64,000 nt of DNA from SB25 sp029560875 (GTDB taxonomy: Bacteria; Bacteroidota; Bacteroidia; Bacteroidales; Tenuifilaceae): positions 1-64,000 of the forward strand of contig DAOOPM010000018.1 of assembly GCA_035388225.1 (NCBI GenBank), read 5' to 3'. Positions 36,441-44,642 of this stretch are shown piece after piece. The position numbers and the translations under genes are program-made. Numbering within the stretch: position 1 is the stretch's first letter; each line of letters begins with the position of its first letter. Under the pieces are notes generated by a model. The model had not been told where the DNA came from and searched no databases. It saw only the letters and a list, made by a program, of their open reading frames with translations.

Positions 36441-37916
36441 CTAATTTGATGCTAAAGAATACTGGGTAAACGATTGGCTATCGCCAGTTAATTCAAGCAA
36501 CGATGCAAGAGCAACATCAAAATCGTACATCGCCTTTAGTTGCTCCACCTTTACCTTTGATAGATTCATATTGGCATCCACAACCTCTGTAGATGTTGCA
36601 AATCCCTCGTTAAAGGCTTTCTGACGAACACGAACATACTCCTGAGCAAATTTTAAACTCACCAAACTACTCTCGTACTGTTCCTTAGCCTGTAGCATCT
36701 GTTGGTAAACTTTTGTTATACCTGTTGTTATATCGAGTTGGGCTTTTTCCTGATAGGTTTCAACCTGACTTCGCTGAACTTTTGCAGCCTGAACCTTATT
36801 GTTCTTTGCCAAACCATCAAAAATATTGACCTTTAACCCTACACCAACATACCACTCGGGCATAAACTCGGGCATTTGATAACCGTATAACTCATACGAC
36901 CCCATAATAGCTACGTCGGGTAAATATGCCGAACGTTCCTTACGTATTGCTTGGTCTGCCTGAATTTTCTTTTGGTCGAGCTGACCAAAAACTGGGTTTT
37001 GTTGCTTTGCCCTAACTATGTAATCGTCGAGTGTTAAAATATTCTCGGAGATAAACAGTTGGGTTGTAGGCTTAACCGGTTGATTTACATTCAAAACACT
37101 TTTTAGCGCGGTTTGCATTAGTTCAACATCTTTCTGAGCTTTTTTCAACTCACGCTGAGCCTCAGCATAGGCAACCTCGGCATGTAGCCGTTCTGCCTCG
37201 GGCGACAATCCGTTTTTTTCCATTTTACGAGCATTGTTTAAATGCTCAAGCATCCCCTGAGATACTTGCATACGAACATTGGCAACCTCAACAGCCAGTA
37301 TCAACCCATAGTAACGCTGAACCAACGATGTTATTTGGCTATTTGAAACCATTCGCACCTTCTCCTTGTTCTCATTCTCCTTTGCTTTTGCTGCGGAATT
37401 GGCTGCATATATCTTACCTCCCGTAAAAATTGGCCAAGTAAGATTTGCGGAAACATTACCCAGTTTATCCTCCACAAGAGTTTTTTCCCACTCAGCGGCT
37501 TTAATTTCAGCAATACCTTCCATTGTCTTATTTAACAATAAAGTATATGCTTCTGTGTTTGTAATGCCGTGTAAATTACCTATTAGTTGGGTTTGTGCTG
37601 CTGATAGTGAATAAATTCCGCTAAGAGCATCGCCTATAGGAGACAAATCGAGCGTTGCTGGCTGATTTTGTATCCCAAAAGTAGCGCTTAACCCAACCTG
37701 TGGCATATACAGCCCACGAGCAGATTTGCGCTCATACTCATTTTGCATTAATGCCTGATTAGCCACCTTAATATCTGGATTTTGCTGAAGCAGCAAATTT
37801 ATGCTACCCTGCATATCAAGAGCCAATGAATCCGAAGTATTCTGCTGCGCAACCAAACTATTTGATAGTTGCATTAGACCTAAAATTAAAACACATAAAA
37901 CGCTATATCTTTTCAT
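36441..37916 (-). CDS. TolC family outer membrane efflux protein
   Basis: The product is 491 residues with a signal peptide ending LVAQQN (about residues 1-25) and two homologous TolC halves. Each half has long helices (KANENEKVRMVSNSQI region, RVRQKAFNEGFATSTEVVDA) and barrel strands (NLTWPIF, YVGVGLKVNIFDG). GFATSTEVVDA is the typical C-terminal signature of the family. It forms the outer membrane duct of the efflux system encoded downstream. It begins 11 bp after the TetR stop. Confidence 0.93.
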   Translation of the reverse strand: MKRYSVLCVLILGLMQLSNSLVAQQNTSDSLALDMQGSINLLLQQNPDIKVANQALMQNEYERKSARGLYMPQVGLSATFGIQNQPATLDLSPIGDALSGIYSLSAAQTQLIGNLHGITNTEAYTLLLNKTMEGIAEIKAAEWEKTLVEDKLGNVSANLTWPIFTGGKIYAANSAAKAKENENKEKVRMVSNSQITSLVQRYYGLILAVEVANVRMQVSQGMLEHLNNARKMEKNGLSPEAERLHAEVAYAEAQRELKKAQKDVELMQTALKSVLNVNQPVKPTTQLFISENILTLDDYIVRAKQQNPVFGQLDQKKIQADQAIRKERSAYLPDVAIMGSYELYGYQMPEFMPEWYVGVGLKVNIFDGLAKNNKVQAAKVQRSQVETYQEKAQLDITTGITKVYQQMLQAKEQYESSLVSLKFAQEYVRVRQKAFNEGFATSTEVVDANMNLSKVKVEQLKAMYDFDVALASLLELTGDSQSFTQYSLASN

Positions 37917-37927
37917 ATCTAAGTATT

Positions 37928-38509
37928 TTATTTCGAAATTCCAGAGTAAATAATCTCAATTACTGAGTATAAGCGCTCCTCTAAAGAAAGAGGAAAGCCC
38001 GCAACCATCTCGGATGGCATGGTTTGGTGGAAAGCATCGGTAAATAACTTTTCAGAGGCGGCTATAAACATGTAAAGAGCCATATTTAAACTCCACCCTT
38101 CTTTTAATTTTCCAAGCTTAACGCCCTCCTGTAGAATTCGCATACCATGTCGCATAAGAAGATCTTTCTTATAATTCACTATTACGTCGTATGCCTCTGG
38201 CAAATTCCTTTTCAAATCATTAATTAGCACAGCAACCTTTGAAACCCAAACACCTAAAAGGGATAGACTTGACTTAATTTTATCCTCATAACTATTGGCA
38301 GGATTGTTTTCAATGGCAGTTAATTCCTGCTCAATGTCAACCATTCCTTGCTCAATAACTGCAAAAACCAACTCCTCCTTACTACTAAAGTGGTTGTAAA
38401 TTGTTTTTTTGCTGATATTTAACTCTGATGATATTTCGTCGATCCTGATTTTACTGTAACCATGACGTAAAAACATCTCTCGAGCCGTTTGAAGTATTCT
38501 ATTTTTCAT
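37928..38509 (-). CDS. TetR family transcriptional regulator of the efflux operon
   Basis: The product is 193 residues from the ATG at 38509 (MKNRILQTAREMF). A longer frame to 38581 exists but would begin upstream of the predicted transcript start. The helix-turn-helix lies at residues 5-50 (RHGYSKIRIDEISSELNISKKTIYNHFSSKEEL). The ligand-binding half is all-helical. It is first in the operon and so probably autoregulates and represses tolC-hlyD-permease transcription until a ligand binds. No obvious palindromic operator was identified around the promoter. Confidence 0.92.
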   Translation of the reverse strand: MKNRILQTAREMFLRHGYSKIRIDEISSELNISKKTIYNHFSSKEELVFAVIEQGMVDIEQELTAIENNPANSYEDKIKSSLSLLGVWVSKVAVLINDLKRNLPEAYDVIVNYKKDLLMRHGMRILQEGVKLGKLKEGWSLNMALYMFIAASEKLFTDAFHQTMPSEMVAGFPLSLEERLYSVIEIIYSGISK

Positions 38510-38551
38510 TACAAATACCTTTTTACACTTTTTTGGTTTTTTTAGTTTCCG

Positions 38552-38582
38552 CAAAAGTATAGGTTTAATTAAAACCATCAAA
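38552..38582 (-). promoter_or_regulatory. Promoter of the TetR-efflux operon
   Basis: On the minus strand TTTG (around 38579-38582) is followed after 19 nt by TACTTTTG (38552-38559), a full consensus match. The chosen TetR start codon is 43 nt downstream. Confidence 0.65.
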
Positions 38583-38691
38583 AAAGTATTAGAATTTTTT
38601 TTAAAGATGATAGTTAATGTAAGCTAAAGCCTTTTGTTCTCGAATTTTTAAGGAATGTAGAATAACCGAAAATAAGTGTGGCCGCAAAAAT

Positions 38692-39072
38692 CTATCCTAA
38701 CTTTATTGACGTTTTTCCGAAACGTTTTTCGAGTAAGGAATCAACTAGAATTAATACAATAACCGATAGAGCAATCATCATAACAGTTGGGCTTAGAATA
38801 AACGAAAAAACTTTTTTCACAATTTCAAGTGCTCCACCAAACTGAGGAAAAAAAACGAAAATTGATGTGATAATTCCAAAAATGAGTCCAACCACACTTA
38901 TTACAGCAGGCACCCAGCCAGCAATAATTCCCATATAGATACGTTTAGGCTGAACAACGGATTCCTCCGCTATTATTTTCTTAACCATGAGTTCTAATTC
39001 TGCAGGTGCCTCAACCATTCCATAGCCGAGAATCTTGCTCAACTCCCTATCCTTATTATTCACTGTGCTCAT
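38692..39072 (-). CDS. Small membrane protein co-encoded with an ECF sigma factor
   Basis: The product is 126 residues. A soluble N-terminus of about 45 residues (ELSKILGYGMVEAPAELELMVKKII) is followed by two hydrophobic segments (YMGIIAGWVPAVISVVGLI with GIITSIFVFF, and FILSPTVMMIALSVIVLILV). The start codon overlaps the sigma factor stop by 4 bp (ATGA type), so the two are translationally coupled. This position and a soluble N-terminal region plus membrane anchor fit an anti-sigma factor, but no zinc-binding HxxxCxxC motif is present and I do not recognise the family. Confidence 0.75.
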   Translation of the reverse strand: MSTVNNKDRELSKILGYGMVEAPAELELMVKKIIAEESVVQPKRIYMGIIAGWVPAVISVVGLIFGIITSIFVFFPQFGGALEIVKKVFSFILSPTVMMIALSVIVLILVDSLLEKRFGKTSIKLG

Positions 39073-39644
39073 AGTAAGTTTTTTACTTCAACGTTCAACA
39101 TTTCAGTTAACTTTTCGTGTAGTTTATTTCGTCCCCTAAAAAGTTTAATCTTAACATTCGATTGGGTAAGTTGCATAATCTGGGCTATCTCATCCACGCT
39201 TTGATCTTCAACATAGTAAAGCATCAGGATGGCACTATCCTCCTCACCCAGTTGATCCAACGCCTTTGTAACAAAATGCTTTCTATCCTCAACACCCAAT
39301 ATCTCTATAGCATTTGCAATTCCACCAAAGTAAACTTGGTCGTCTGATATCTCTGGTAAATCTACAAAATTTCGAGTACTCCGCTTATGCATCAAGGCCT
39401 GATTTACTGTGATTCTGTAAATCCAGGTGGATAGTTTACTTTCGCCCCTGAAGTTTGACAAACCCTTATAAATCCTGATGAACGATTCCTGTGCGACCTC
39501 TAAAGCATCGTCCCTATTACCAGTAAAACGAAAAGCAATGGAATACACCATATTCTGATACTCCTTAAAAACAGCATCGAACGATGGGTATTCCAGTACT
39601 TCCGGTTGATTTCCCTTAGTAAACGAACTACTCAGGTTTACCAT
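39069..39644 (-). CDS. ECF-family RNA polymerase sigma factor
   Basis: The product is 191 residues from the ATG at 39644; the frame also opens from a TTG at 39656. Region 2 (residues 23-85) has FKEYQNMVYSIAFRFTGNRDDALEVAQE and SKLSTWIYRITVNQAL. Region 4 (about 130-185) has LGEEDSAILMLYYVEDQSVDEIAQIM and SNVKIKLFRGRNKLHEKL. It is a typical ECF sigma directing core polymerase to a small regulon. The start overlaps the upstream DUF6249-like gene by 17 bp and its stop overlaps the downstream gene, giving a tight three-gene operon. The inducing signal is unknown. Confidence 0.93.
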   Translation of the reverse strand: MVNLSSSFTKGNQPEVLEYPSFDAVFKEYQNMVYSIAFRFTGNRDDALEVAQESFIRIYKGLSNFRGESKLSTWIYRITVNQALMHKRSTRNFVDLPEISDDQVYFGGIANAIEILGVEDRKHFVTKALDQLGEEDSAILMLYYVEDQSVDEIAQIMQLTQSNVKIKLFRGRNKLHEKLTEMLNVEVKNLL

Positions 39645-39972
39645 TCTTTTTACCAATAGTAAAGTAGTAAATTAGTAATCCCAAACCACCAAACAAGAAA
39701 ATTGTCGAAAACATTACTGCTGGTTCAGCGAGGGCTGTGTAATGAATTAGAATTGCACCAATAATCAACCCTAACGCAACACCCACCAAAAGGAATCCCC
39801 ACTTTGCAGCAGAGTTAGGATTTCCTGAACGTTTCTTATAAATCTCGCTAACATCCATCCCTTTTTCAATCATTGCCATACGCTCACGGTTCTGTGCCCA
39901 AAGAGCATATACTAGAGCTCCGCCTGAAACAAGAATTGCTACAATTGGAATAAAAACTGCTATAACTTCCAT
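39628..39972 (-). CDS. DUF6249-like small membrane protein, first gene of the ECF operon
   Basis: The product is 114 residues. A first membrane segment (residues 1-26, MEVIAVFIPIVAILVSGGAL) is followed by the short charged stretch NRERMAMIEKGMDVSEIYKK and two further membrane segments (WGFLLVGVALGLIIGAIL, then VMFSTIFLFGGLGLLIYYF). The RERMAMIEKGMDV word is typical of a Bacteroidota family usually labelled DUF6249, often found before ECF sigma genes. It may modulate the sigma factor or its membrane partner. A perfect minus-strand -7 box, TAACTTTG, lies at 39991-39998. Confidence 0.82.
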   Translation of the reverse strand: MEVIAVFIPIVAILVSGGALVYALWAQNRERMAMIEKGMDVSEIYKKRSGNPNSAAKWGFLLVGVALGLIIGAILIHYTALAEPAVMFSTIFLFGGLGLLIYYFTIGKKNGKPE

Positions 39973-39990
39973 AGTTTTATTTTTTTAGTT

Positions 39991-39998
39991 CAAAGTTA
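39991..39998 (-). promoter_or_regulatory. -7 box of the ECF operon promoter
   Basis: The minus strand reads TAACTTTG, a full TAnnTTTG match, 18 nt upstream of the first start codon of the operon. The nearest TTTG (40025-40028) is 26 nt away, longer than usual, so only the -7 element is proposed. Confidence 0.45.
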
Positions 39999-40106
39999 AG
40001 ATGCACCCCTTGAGCGTTCGGTTACAAAATTCGGAAATTATTTTTTAAGGTTTTTATAATTTGATGATTATATGAGTATTACACACAGAGAGTTCATTTA
40101 ATCACA

Positions 40107-40135
40107 CCCCTCAAGGGTTTAAAACCCTTGAGGGG
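40107..40135. repeat. Palindromic repeat, copy 2 of 3
   Basis: Arms CCCCTCAAGGGTTT (40107-40120) and AAACCCTTGAGGGG (40122-40135) flank a single A. It lies 4 bp beyond the stop codon of the AAA/DUF4143 gene. Confidence 0.9.
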
Positions 40136-40139
40136 ATAA

Positions 40140-41285
40140 TCATACTTCATTCTGAACGTTATTGTTTGGCAATAAAAAGGTTTCAAAATTATCGGGATTT
40201 ACCACCATTAACTCCGGATTATAAGCCTTTGTGAAGGTTGACGAAAATTTTGCTTTCGCATTTTTATTCCATTTAAACTCATAAGCAAAAATCTTACCGT
40301 TGCGCTCCTCTACATAATCTATTTCCTGCTGTTGGGTAGTTCGCCAAAAGAACGAATTTGCAAAAAAATTATTGTTATTCAGAGACTTAATGCGCTCACT
40401 TACCAAAAAGTTTTCCCAAAGCGCTCCGACATCCTGTCTCAGACCCAATGGGTTAAAATTAGATATCAGTGCATTACGAATCCCATTGTCGTAGAAAAAG
40501 ATTTTTCGGTTTGTGCTTATTTCGTTCCGGATATTTCTGCTGAAAGGCTCAAGGCGAAACACTATAAAAGCCTTTTCGAGTAAGTTTATGTATGTTGCAA
40601 CCGTATCTTTGCTTACCTGAAGTAAATTTGCCAACTCGTTATACGAAACCTCATTTCCAAGTTGCAATGCCAAGGCTTTTAGCAATTTTGGCAAAAGATC
40701 TGGCTTTCGAACAGACTGTATTGTAAGTAAATCCTTGTAAAGATAACTATTACTTAGCTGTTTTAGAACCTCTTGTTCATTTCCTGTATGATTTATTACA
40801 TCAGGGTACATGCCATAAATCAATCGTTGCTCCAGCTGTTGCTGAACTTTAAGGTAACCAAAATGTGCTCTAAGCTCATTCCAGGTGATTGGTAGCAACA
40901 TATACTCCCATTTTCTCCCGGTTAAGGGTTCATTTATTTCACTTGCAAGTTCCAATGCCGACGACCCACTAACCAATAATTGAACACCCTTTAGCCTGTC
41001 TGTAATAATTTTAAGGGCAAGTCCTATGTTTTTAACTCGTTGTGCTTCATCTATAAAAATGGTTTTGTGATTTCCGACGAGCTGTCTCAGATTTTCGAAA
41101 TTTGTATTCTCTAAGCGTTCGCGAACAAATATTTCGTCGCAATCGAGCAAAAGATAATCTCCTGCCTCAGAAGCAATATCTGTTAGCAGGGTTGTTTTCC
41201 CAGTTTGTCTTGGCCCAAGTACTACAATTGCCTTACCTGTTCCCATTTTTTTTAAAATCAATTCACGAAGATCTCTTTTAATCAT
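40140..41285 (-). CDS. AAA ATPase with DUF4143 domain
   Basis: The product is 381 residues. The N-terminal P-loop ATPase has Walker A GPRQTGKTTLL (residues 23-33), LLLDCDE, a Walker B TIFIDEAQRVKN, and the sensor segment LLVSGSSALELAS. A DUF4143 domain with a winged-helix part (VSYNELANLLQVSKDTVATYINLLEKAFIVFRLEPF) and a PD-(D/E)xK-like C-terminal part (DYVEERNGKIFAYEFKWN) completes it. These proteins are abundant, often variable between strains, and their function is not established; the nuclease-like domain suggests nucleic acid handling. Palindromic repeats lie on both sides (40107-40135 and 41422-41452). The gene is transcribed alone. Confidence 0.93.
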   Translation of the reverse strand: MIKRDLRELILKKMGTGKAIVVLGPRQTGKTTLLTDIASEAGDYLLLDCDEIFVRERLENTNFENLRQLVGNHKTIFIDEAQRVKNIGLALKIITDRLKGVQLLVSGSSALELASEINEPLTGRKWEYMLLPITWNELRAHFGYLKVQQQLEQRLIYGMYPDVINHTGNEQEVLKQLSNSYLYKDLLTIQSVRKPDLLPKLLKALALQLGNEVSYNELANLLQVSKDTVATYINLLEKAFIVFRLEPFSRNIRNEISTNRKIFFYDNGIRNALISNFNPLGLRQDVGALWENFLVSERIKSLNNNNFFANSFFWRTTQQQEIDYVEERNGKIFAYEFKWNKNAKAKFSSTFTKAYNPELMVVNPDNFETFLLPNNNVQNEV

Positions 41286-41421
41286 TACCCTGATTTTATA
41301 TTCTCTAAATATTATAATATTTGGCTAATATAATTCCTATAATTAACAAATACAAAATCTGTGAAATAATTTATTATTGAATATTTGTGGCTTCCCTGTT
41401 ACGATGAGGAAATCTTCATCA

Positions 41422-41452
41422 CCCCCTCAAGGGTTTGAAACCCTTGAGGGGG
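41422..41452. repeat. Palindromic repeat, copy 3 of 3
   Basis: Arms CCCCCTCAAGGGTTT (41422-41436) and AAACCCTTGAGGGGG (41438-41452) flank a single G. It lies between the divergent AAA/DUF4143 gene and the small membrane protein gene. Confidence 0.9.
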
Positions 41453-41518
41453 ATGTAAACAGCCAACTCTATAATAAATTTCAAATAATAGCGTTTTTTT
41501 GAGTAAATTCGTCTGATA

Positions 41519-41929
41519 ATGAAAAAGATAATCGCAAAAACAACAATTCCTGTATTGATAGGAATATTTAATGTACTTTTTCTACTGTTTGTTGTTGATT
41601 ATGCCATATACGGCAACCTTGATTTTTTGACTAAAGATATGGTATTGCTTAAGTTCTTTCTGCCAATATCAATTGCGGGAGCAGTAATTGTTCAGTACAT
41701 TATTGTTCTGCCAGTATGGAAAAGGTTTGCAGAGAATAATAAGGTTATTGGATTAACCATTATTCCTTTTACTACGTTGGTATGTCTACTTGGAGGGATT
41801 GTATTTACCTATTTATTCTGGGAACGCGATTTGGGTATAGGAGAACTCCTTGCAGTTTTCCTAACTGGGCAAATTGCCTTTGCTATTTACTGGAGTAGCA
41901 ACTTAATGCTTTTAAAACGCCTTGATTGA
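41519..41929 (+). CDS. Small integral membrane protein of unknown function
   Basis: The product is 136 residues with four predicted membrane segments (about residues 8-28, 41-63, 78-100 and 107-130) and few charged loops. I do not recognise the family, and no catalytic motif is evident. It is a single plus-strand gene, divergent from the AAA/DUF4143 gene and converging on the metal ABC permease with only 6 bp between stop codons. The coding character is supported by normal hydrophobic helices and an ATG start. The upstream region contains one of the palindromic repeats. Confidence 0.65.
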   Translation: MKKIIAKTTIPVLIGIFNVLFLLFVVDYAIYGNLDFLTKDMVLLKFFLPISIAGAVIVQYIIVLPVWKRFAENNKVIGLTIIPFTTLVCLLGGIVFTYLFWERDLGIGELLAVFLTGQIAFAIYWSSNLMLLKRLD

Positions 41930-41935
41930 TGGTGA

Positions 41936-42763
41936 CTATTTAAAAGTCTCCTTATAAATAATCAACCTTAACCAACCCACAACTTTGGCTATAAGGTAAA
42001 AGAGCATCAACGCAATAATAATGGTTGCTCCCGATGGTACATTGAGCTTAAACGATAGAACTATCCCAAAAACTATCGAAAGGAAACTAATAACACCCGA
42101 AAGCAGTATTATCCTACTAAATCGTTTAGTAAATAGGTTTGCAATGTTTGCAGGAATGGTTAAAAGTGATATCAAAAGTATAATTCCAATTGCCCTAATG
42201 GAGAAAACAATTGCCAATGCCACAAGTACTTTTAGCGTATAGCTGATAAACTTAGCTGGTACGTGTTGCGTTTGAGCATAATCCTGATCGAACGAAATGA
42301 ACAGAATAGGATTATAGAACACAACAAAGAATAAGGTAACCACCAATGCAAGCACTAAAAGCAACTGAATATCGGCCATTGAGATTGTAAGAATATTCCC
42401 AAATAGGTACGACATAAGGTTTGGTGCGTATCCTGGTGTTAGAAACACAAAGAATATACCTATTGCCATCCCTAACGACCAAAGCATACCGATAGCTGAA
42501 TCCTCGCGTAGAACCTTTCCTTTTGTAAGCGACTCTAACCCTAACGCAGTAAGTACCGAGAACACCGATGCACCAAGTATTGGATTAATCCCAAAGTACC
42601 ATGCAATACCAATTCCGCCAAACGATGCGTGAGTAATTCCACCACTCAGGAAAACCAACCTACGGGCAACAATGTATGTTCCAATAAAACCGGCAACAAT
42701 CGATATTAAAATTGATGCCCAAAAGGCATTCTGTATAAACTGATAGCTGAAAAACTCTAACAT
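41936..42763 (-). CDS. Zinc/manganese-type ABC transporter permease
   Basis: The product is 275 residues with about eight hydrophobic segments. Family words include FWASILISIVAGFIGTYIV, RRLVFLSGGITHASFGGIGI with the helix carrying His, SFDQDYAQTQHVP, and the LLISLLTIPANIANL region near residue 190. This is the ABC-3 family that imports Zn, Mn or Fe with a ZnuA/TroA-type binding protein. It is the third gene of a binding protein-ATPase-permease operon and lies 39 bp after the ATPase. The histidine-rich partners favour zinc. Confidence 0.92.
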   Translation of the reverse strand: MLEFFSYQFIQNAFWASILISIVAGFIGTYIVARRLVFLSGGITHASFGGIGIAWYFGINPILGASVFSVLTALGLESLTKGKVLREDSAIGMLWSLGMAIGIFFVFLTPGYAPNLMSYLFGNILTISMADIQLLLVLALVVTLFFVVFYNPILFISFDQDYAQTQHVPAKFISYTLKVLVALAIVFSIRAIGIILLISLLTIPANIANLFTKRFSRIILLSGVISFLSIVFGIVLSFKLNVPSGATIIIALMLFYLIAKVVGWLRLIIYKETFK

Positions 42764-42802
42764 TGGTATTGTTGGTTGTTTGTGAAAAGTTAAACTTAAC
42801 CA

Positions 42803-43582
42803 TTAATGTTTATGACCTTCCTCGTTATGATTATGATCCAAAAGCACCGTATGAGGCACTGGCCCGTGAGCAATAATCTGAATTGGGCAGTTATACGCCG
42901 CCAATTGCTGCGTGCTAATTTGGTTCGACTTGTGGTAAAACAACGAACCATTCACACAGGCTATTGTTTTAACGTACGAAGTTATGGTACCAATATCGTG
43001 CGATACCATTATAATTGCCATACGCTTGTTGAGTTCCTTAAGTAACTCGTAAAGTTCGCCTTCGAACTTACTGTCAACGTATGTATTGGGCTCATCCAGA
43101 ATCAACAGCTTGGGGTCGGATATTAACGCTCTGCAAAGCAGTGTGCGCTGTAGTTGACCTCCAGATAATTCGCCTATGCTCTTATTCTTCAAATGCTCAA
43201 TGCCTGCCATTTTAAGGTACTCAAGCGCGTTCTTCCTATGCTTTATCCCATAACGACCAAACAAACCCTGATTGGCAAGCAAACCCGACAGAACAACTTC
43301 CATAACAGTAATTGGGAAATTCTTATCAATCTGCCCAGCCTGTGGCAAGTACCCAAAAAGCGAACCTCCACCATTGGCAATATACTTAACCTCTCCGCTA
43401 AACGGCTTCAGCTGTCCAATAAGTAATTTTAGAAGAGTAGTCTTACCTCCACCGTTGGGACCAATAATTCCAATAAAATCGTTCTCAAAAACCTCCAACG
43501 ATACATCCCTAAGAACAACCTCCTTGCCGTAACCTACAGCAGCTTTGCTAACCTGTAATATCAACTTTGAATTTTCTTCCAT
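42803..43582 (-). CDS. Zinc-type ABC transporter ATPase with histidine-rich tail
   Basis: The product is 259 residues. Walker A GPNGGGKTTLLK (residues 40-51), Q-loop YLPQAG, signature LSGGQLQR, Walker B LLILDEP and switch MVSHDIG are all present. After the ATPase core the C-terminus continues with an HGPVPHTVLLDHNHNEEGHKH-like stretch (last 21 residues, seven of them His or adjacent acidic), which is unusual on the cytoplasmic ATPase and may bind metal as a feedback sensor. The start codon abuts the binding-protein stop, so translation is probably coupled. The permease follows. Confidence 0.94.
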   Translation of the reverse strand: MEENSKLILQVSKAAVGYGKEVVLRDVSLEVFENDFIGIIGPNGGGKTTLLKLLIGQLKPFSGEVKYIANGGGSLFGYLPQAGQIDKNFPITVMEVVLSGLLANQGLFGRYGIKHRKNALEYLKMAGIEHLKNKSIGELSGGQLQRTLLCRALISDPKLLILDEPNTYVDSKFEGELYELLKELNKRMAIIMVSHDIGTITSYVKTIACVNGSLFYHKSNQISTQQLAAYNCPIQIIAHGPVPHTVLLDHNHNEEGHKH

Positions 43583-44461
43583 CTATTTACCTGCTATTGC
43601 GTTGGCAATTTGTACCATACTCTGTACCCAGTTCTCGGCTAATGGGTCAACCTTAACAACAGCACCACCAATCTCCATAGCAATGGCCTGCGAGTTATGG
43701 GTATCGAACTGGCTCTGCGATAAAACCGCCTTAATTCCCAACTCTTTGGATTTGTTTATAACATTTAGCATTCCCTTAGCCGATGGGCTTTTCCCTTCCT
43801 CCTCAATGCTCATCTGCGTAACACCAAAATCACGGGCAAAGTAACCCAACGCTGGATGATAAATTAGAAATGCTTTAACTCCAGAATTTGTTAAAATACT
43901 TCGGATTTCCGCATCCAAACTATCAATCTCTGCAATAAACTTAGTGTAATTGGCAGTAAATTGTTCTTTATGTGACGGATAAACCTCTATGAGATTATCG
44001 AACATAACCTTCGCAATATGCCTACCCTCCACGGTTGATGCCCAAATATGTGGATCTATTCCGTGGTTGTGGTTATGCCCCTCGTGTTCCTCGCCGTGCG
44101 TACAACTTCCCTCAATTAGGTTAGCACCATTGGATAGGTTTATATACTTTGTTTTGTAACCATCCTTTAGTTTAGGTTCTAACCCTTTCTCAAAATCGAG
44201 CAAACCAATGGAAAAGTAGATATCTGAGTTGCTAAACTCCACCAGTTGGTTTGGAGTAGGCTCGTACATCTCGGGGCTACTGCCCGGAGGAACAAGCACC
44301 TTAACCTGAAGGGTTGAATCGGCAATTTTCTCCACAAAGTACTTTAGTGGCAGAATACTAACCACTACTGTAGGCTTACTGGATGTTTCTGGCTTGCTGG
44401 TACACCCAGCAAAAACCGTTAATATTGAAAGCGTTGCAATTGCAAAGAATCGAGTAACCAT
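43583..44461 (-). CDS. Zinc-type ABC substrate-binding lipoprotein (ZnuA/TroA family)
   Basis: The product is 292 residues from the ATG at 44461, which gives a lipoprotein signal peptide with lipobox LTVFAGC; an upstream frame start at 44494 would spoil it. The family layout is VSILPLKYFVEKIA, then PPGSSPEMYEPTP with the first metal region. A His/Glu-rich loop (HGEEHEGHNHNHG) precedes DPHIWAS, and LIYHPALGYFARDFG and LSQSQFDTHNSQAIA follow. The metal ligands appear to be histidines and an acidic residue, and the flexible His loop is characteristic of zinc-specific ZnuA. It delivers metal to the permease encoded in the same operon. No Zur-type operator was recognised upstream. Confidence 0.93.
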   Translation of the reverse strand: MVTRFFAIATLSILTVFAGCTSKPETSSKPTVVVSILPLKYFVEKIADSTLQVKVLVPPGSSPEMYEPTPNQLVEFSNSDIYFSIGLLDFEKGLEPKLKDGYKTKYINLSNGANLIEGSCTHGEEHEGHNHNHGIDPHIWASTVEGRHIAKVMFDNLIEVYPSHKEQFTANYTKFIAEIDSLDAEIRSILTNSGVKAFLIYHPALGYFARDFGVTQMSIEEEGKSPSAKGMLNVINKSKELGIKAVLSQSQFDTHNSQAIAMEIGGAVVKVDPLAENWVQSMVQIANAIAGK

Positions 44462-44572
44462 AGCAAATTCAATTTTGATGATAAAGTTATACAATTACTA
44501 GCATAGAGTAACCCCAACAGTTGAAATTTGTTTAACTCCGTTCCAAAATATCTGTTAAGCAATACTTTTGAT

Positions 44573-44602
44573 TTTGTAAAATCCTGATTTATATTATTTT
44601 TG
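44573..44602 (+). promoter_or_regulatory. Promoter of the LRR surface protein gene
   Basis: TTTG (44573-44576), then 18 nt, then TATTTTTG (44595-44602), a full Bacteroidota consensus. The start codon is 41 nt downstream. Confidence 0.7.
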
Positions 44603-44642
44603 TCGGAATTTTAAAAATACACAAAACTAAAGTTTACGGTAC

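Noticed and set aside
38510..38691. A hidden ATPase gene for the efflux operon in the gap before the ECF operon
   Set aside because: The gap is only about 180 bp and contains promoter sequence; no Walker motifs occur in any frame of the flanking gaps.
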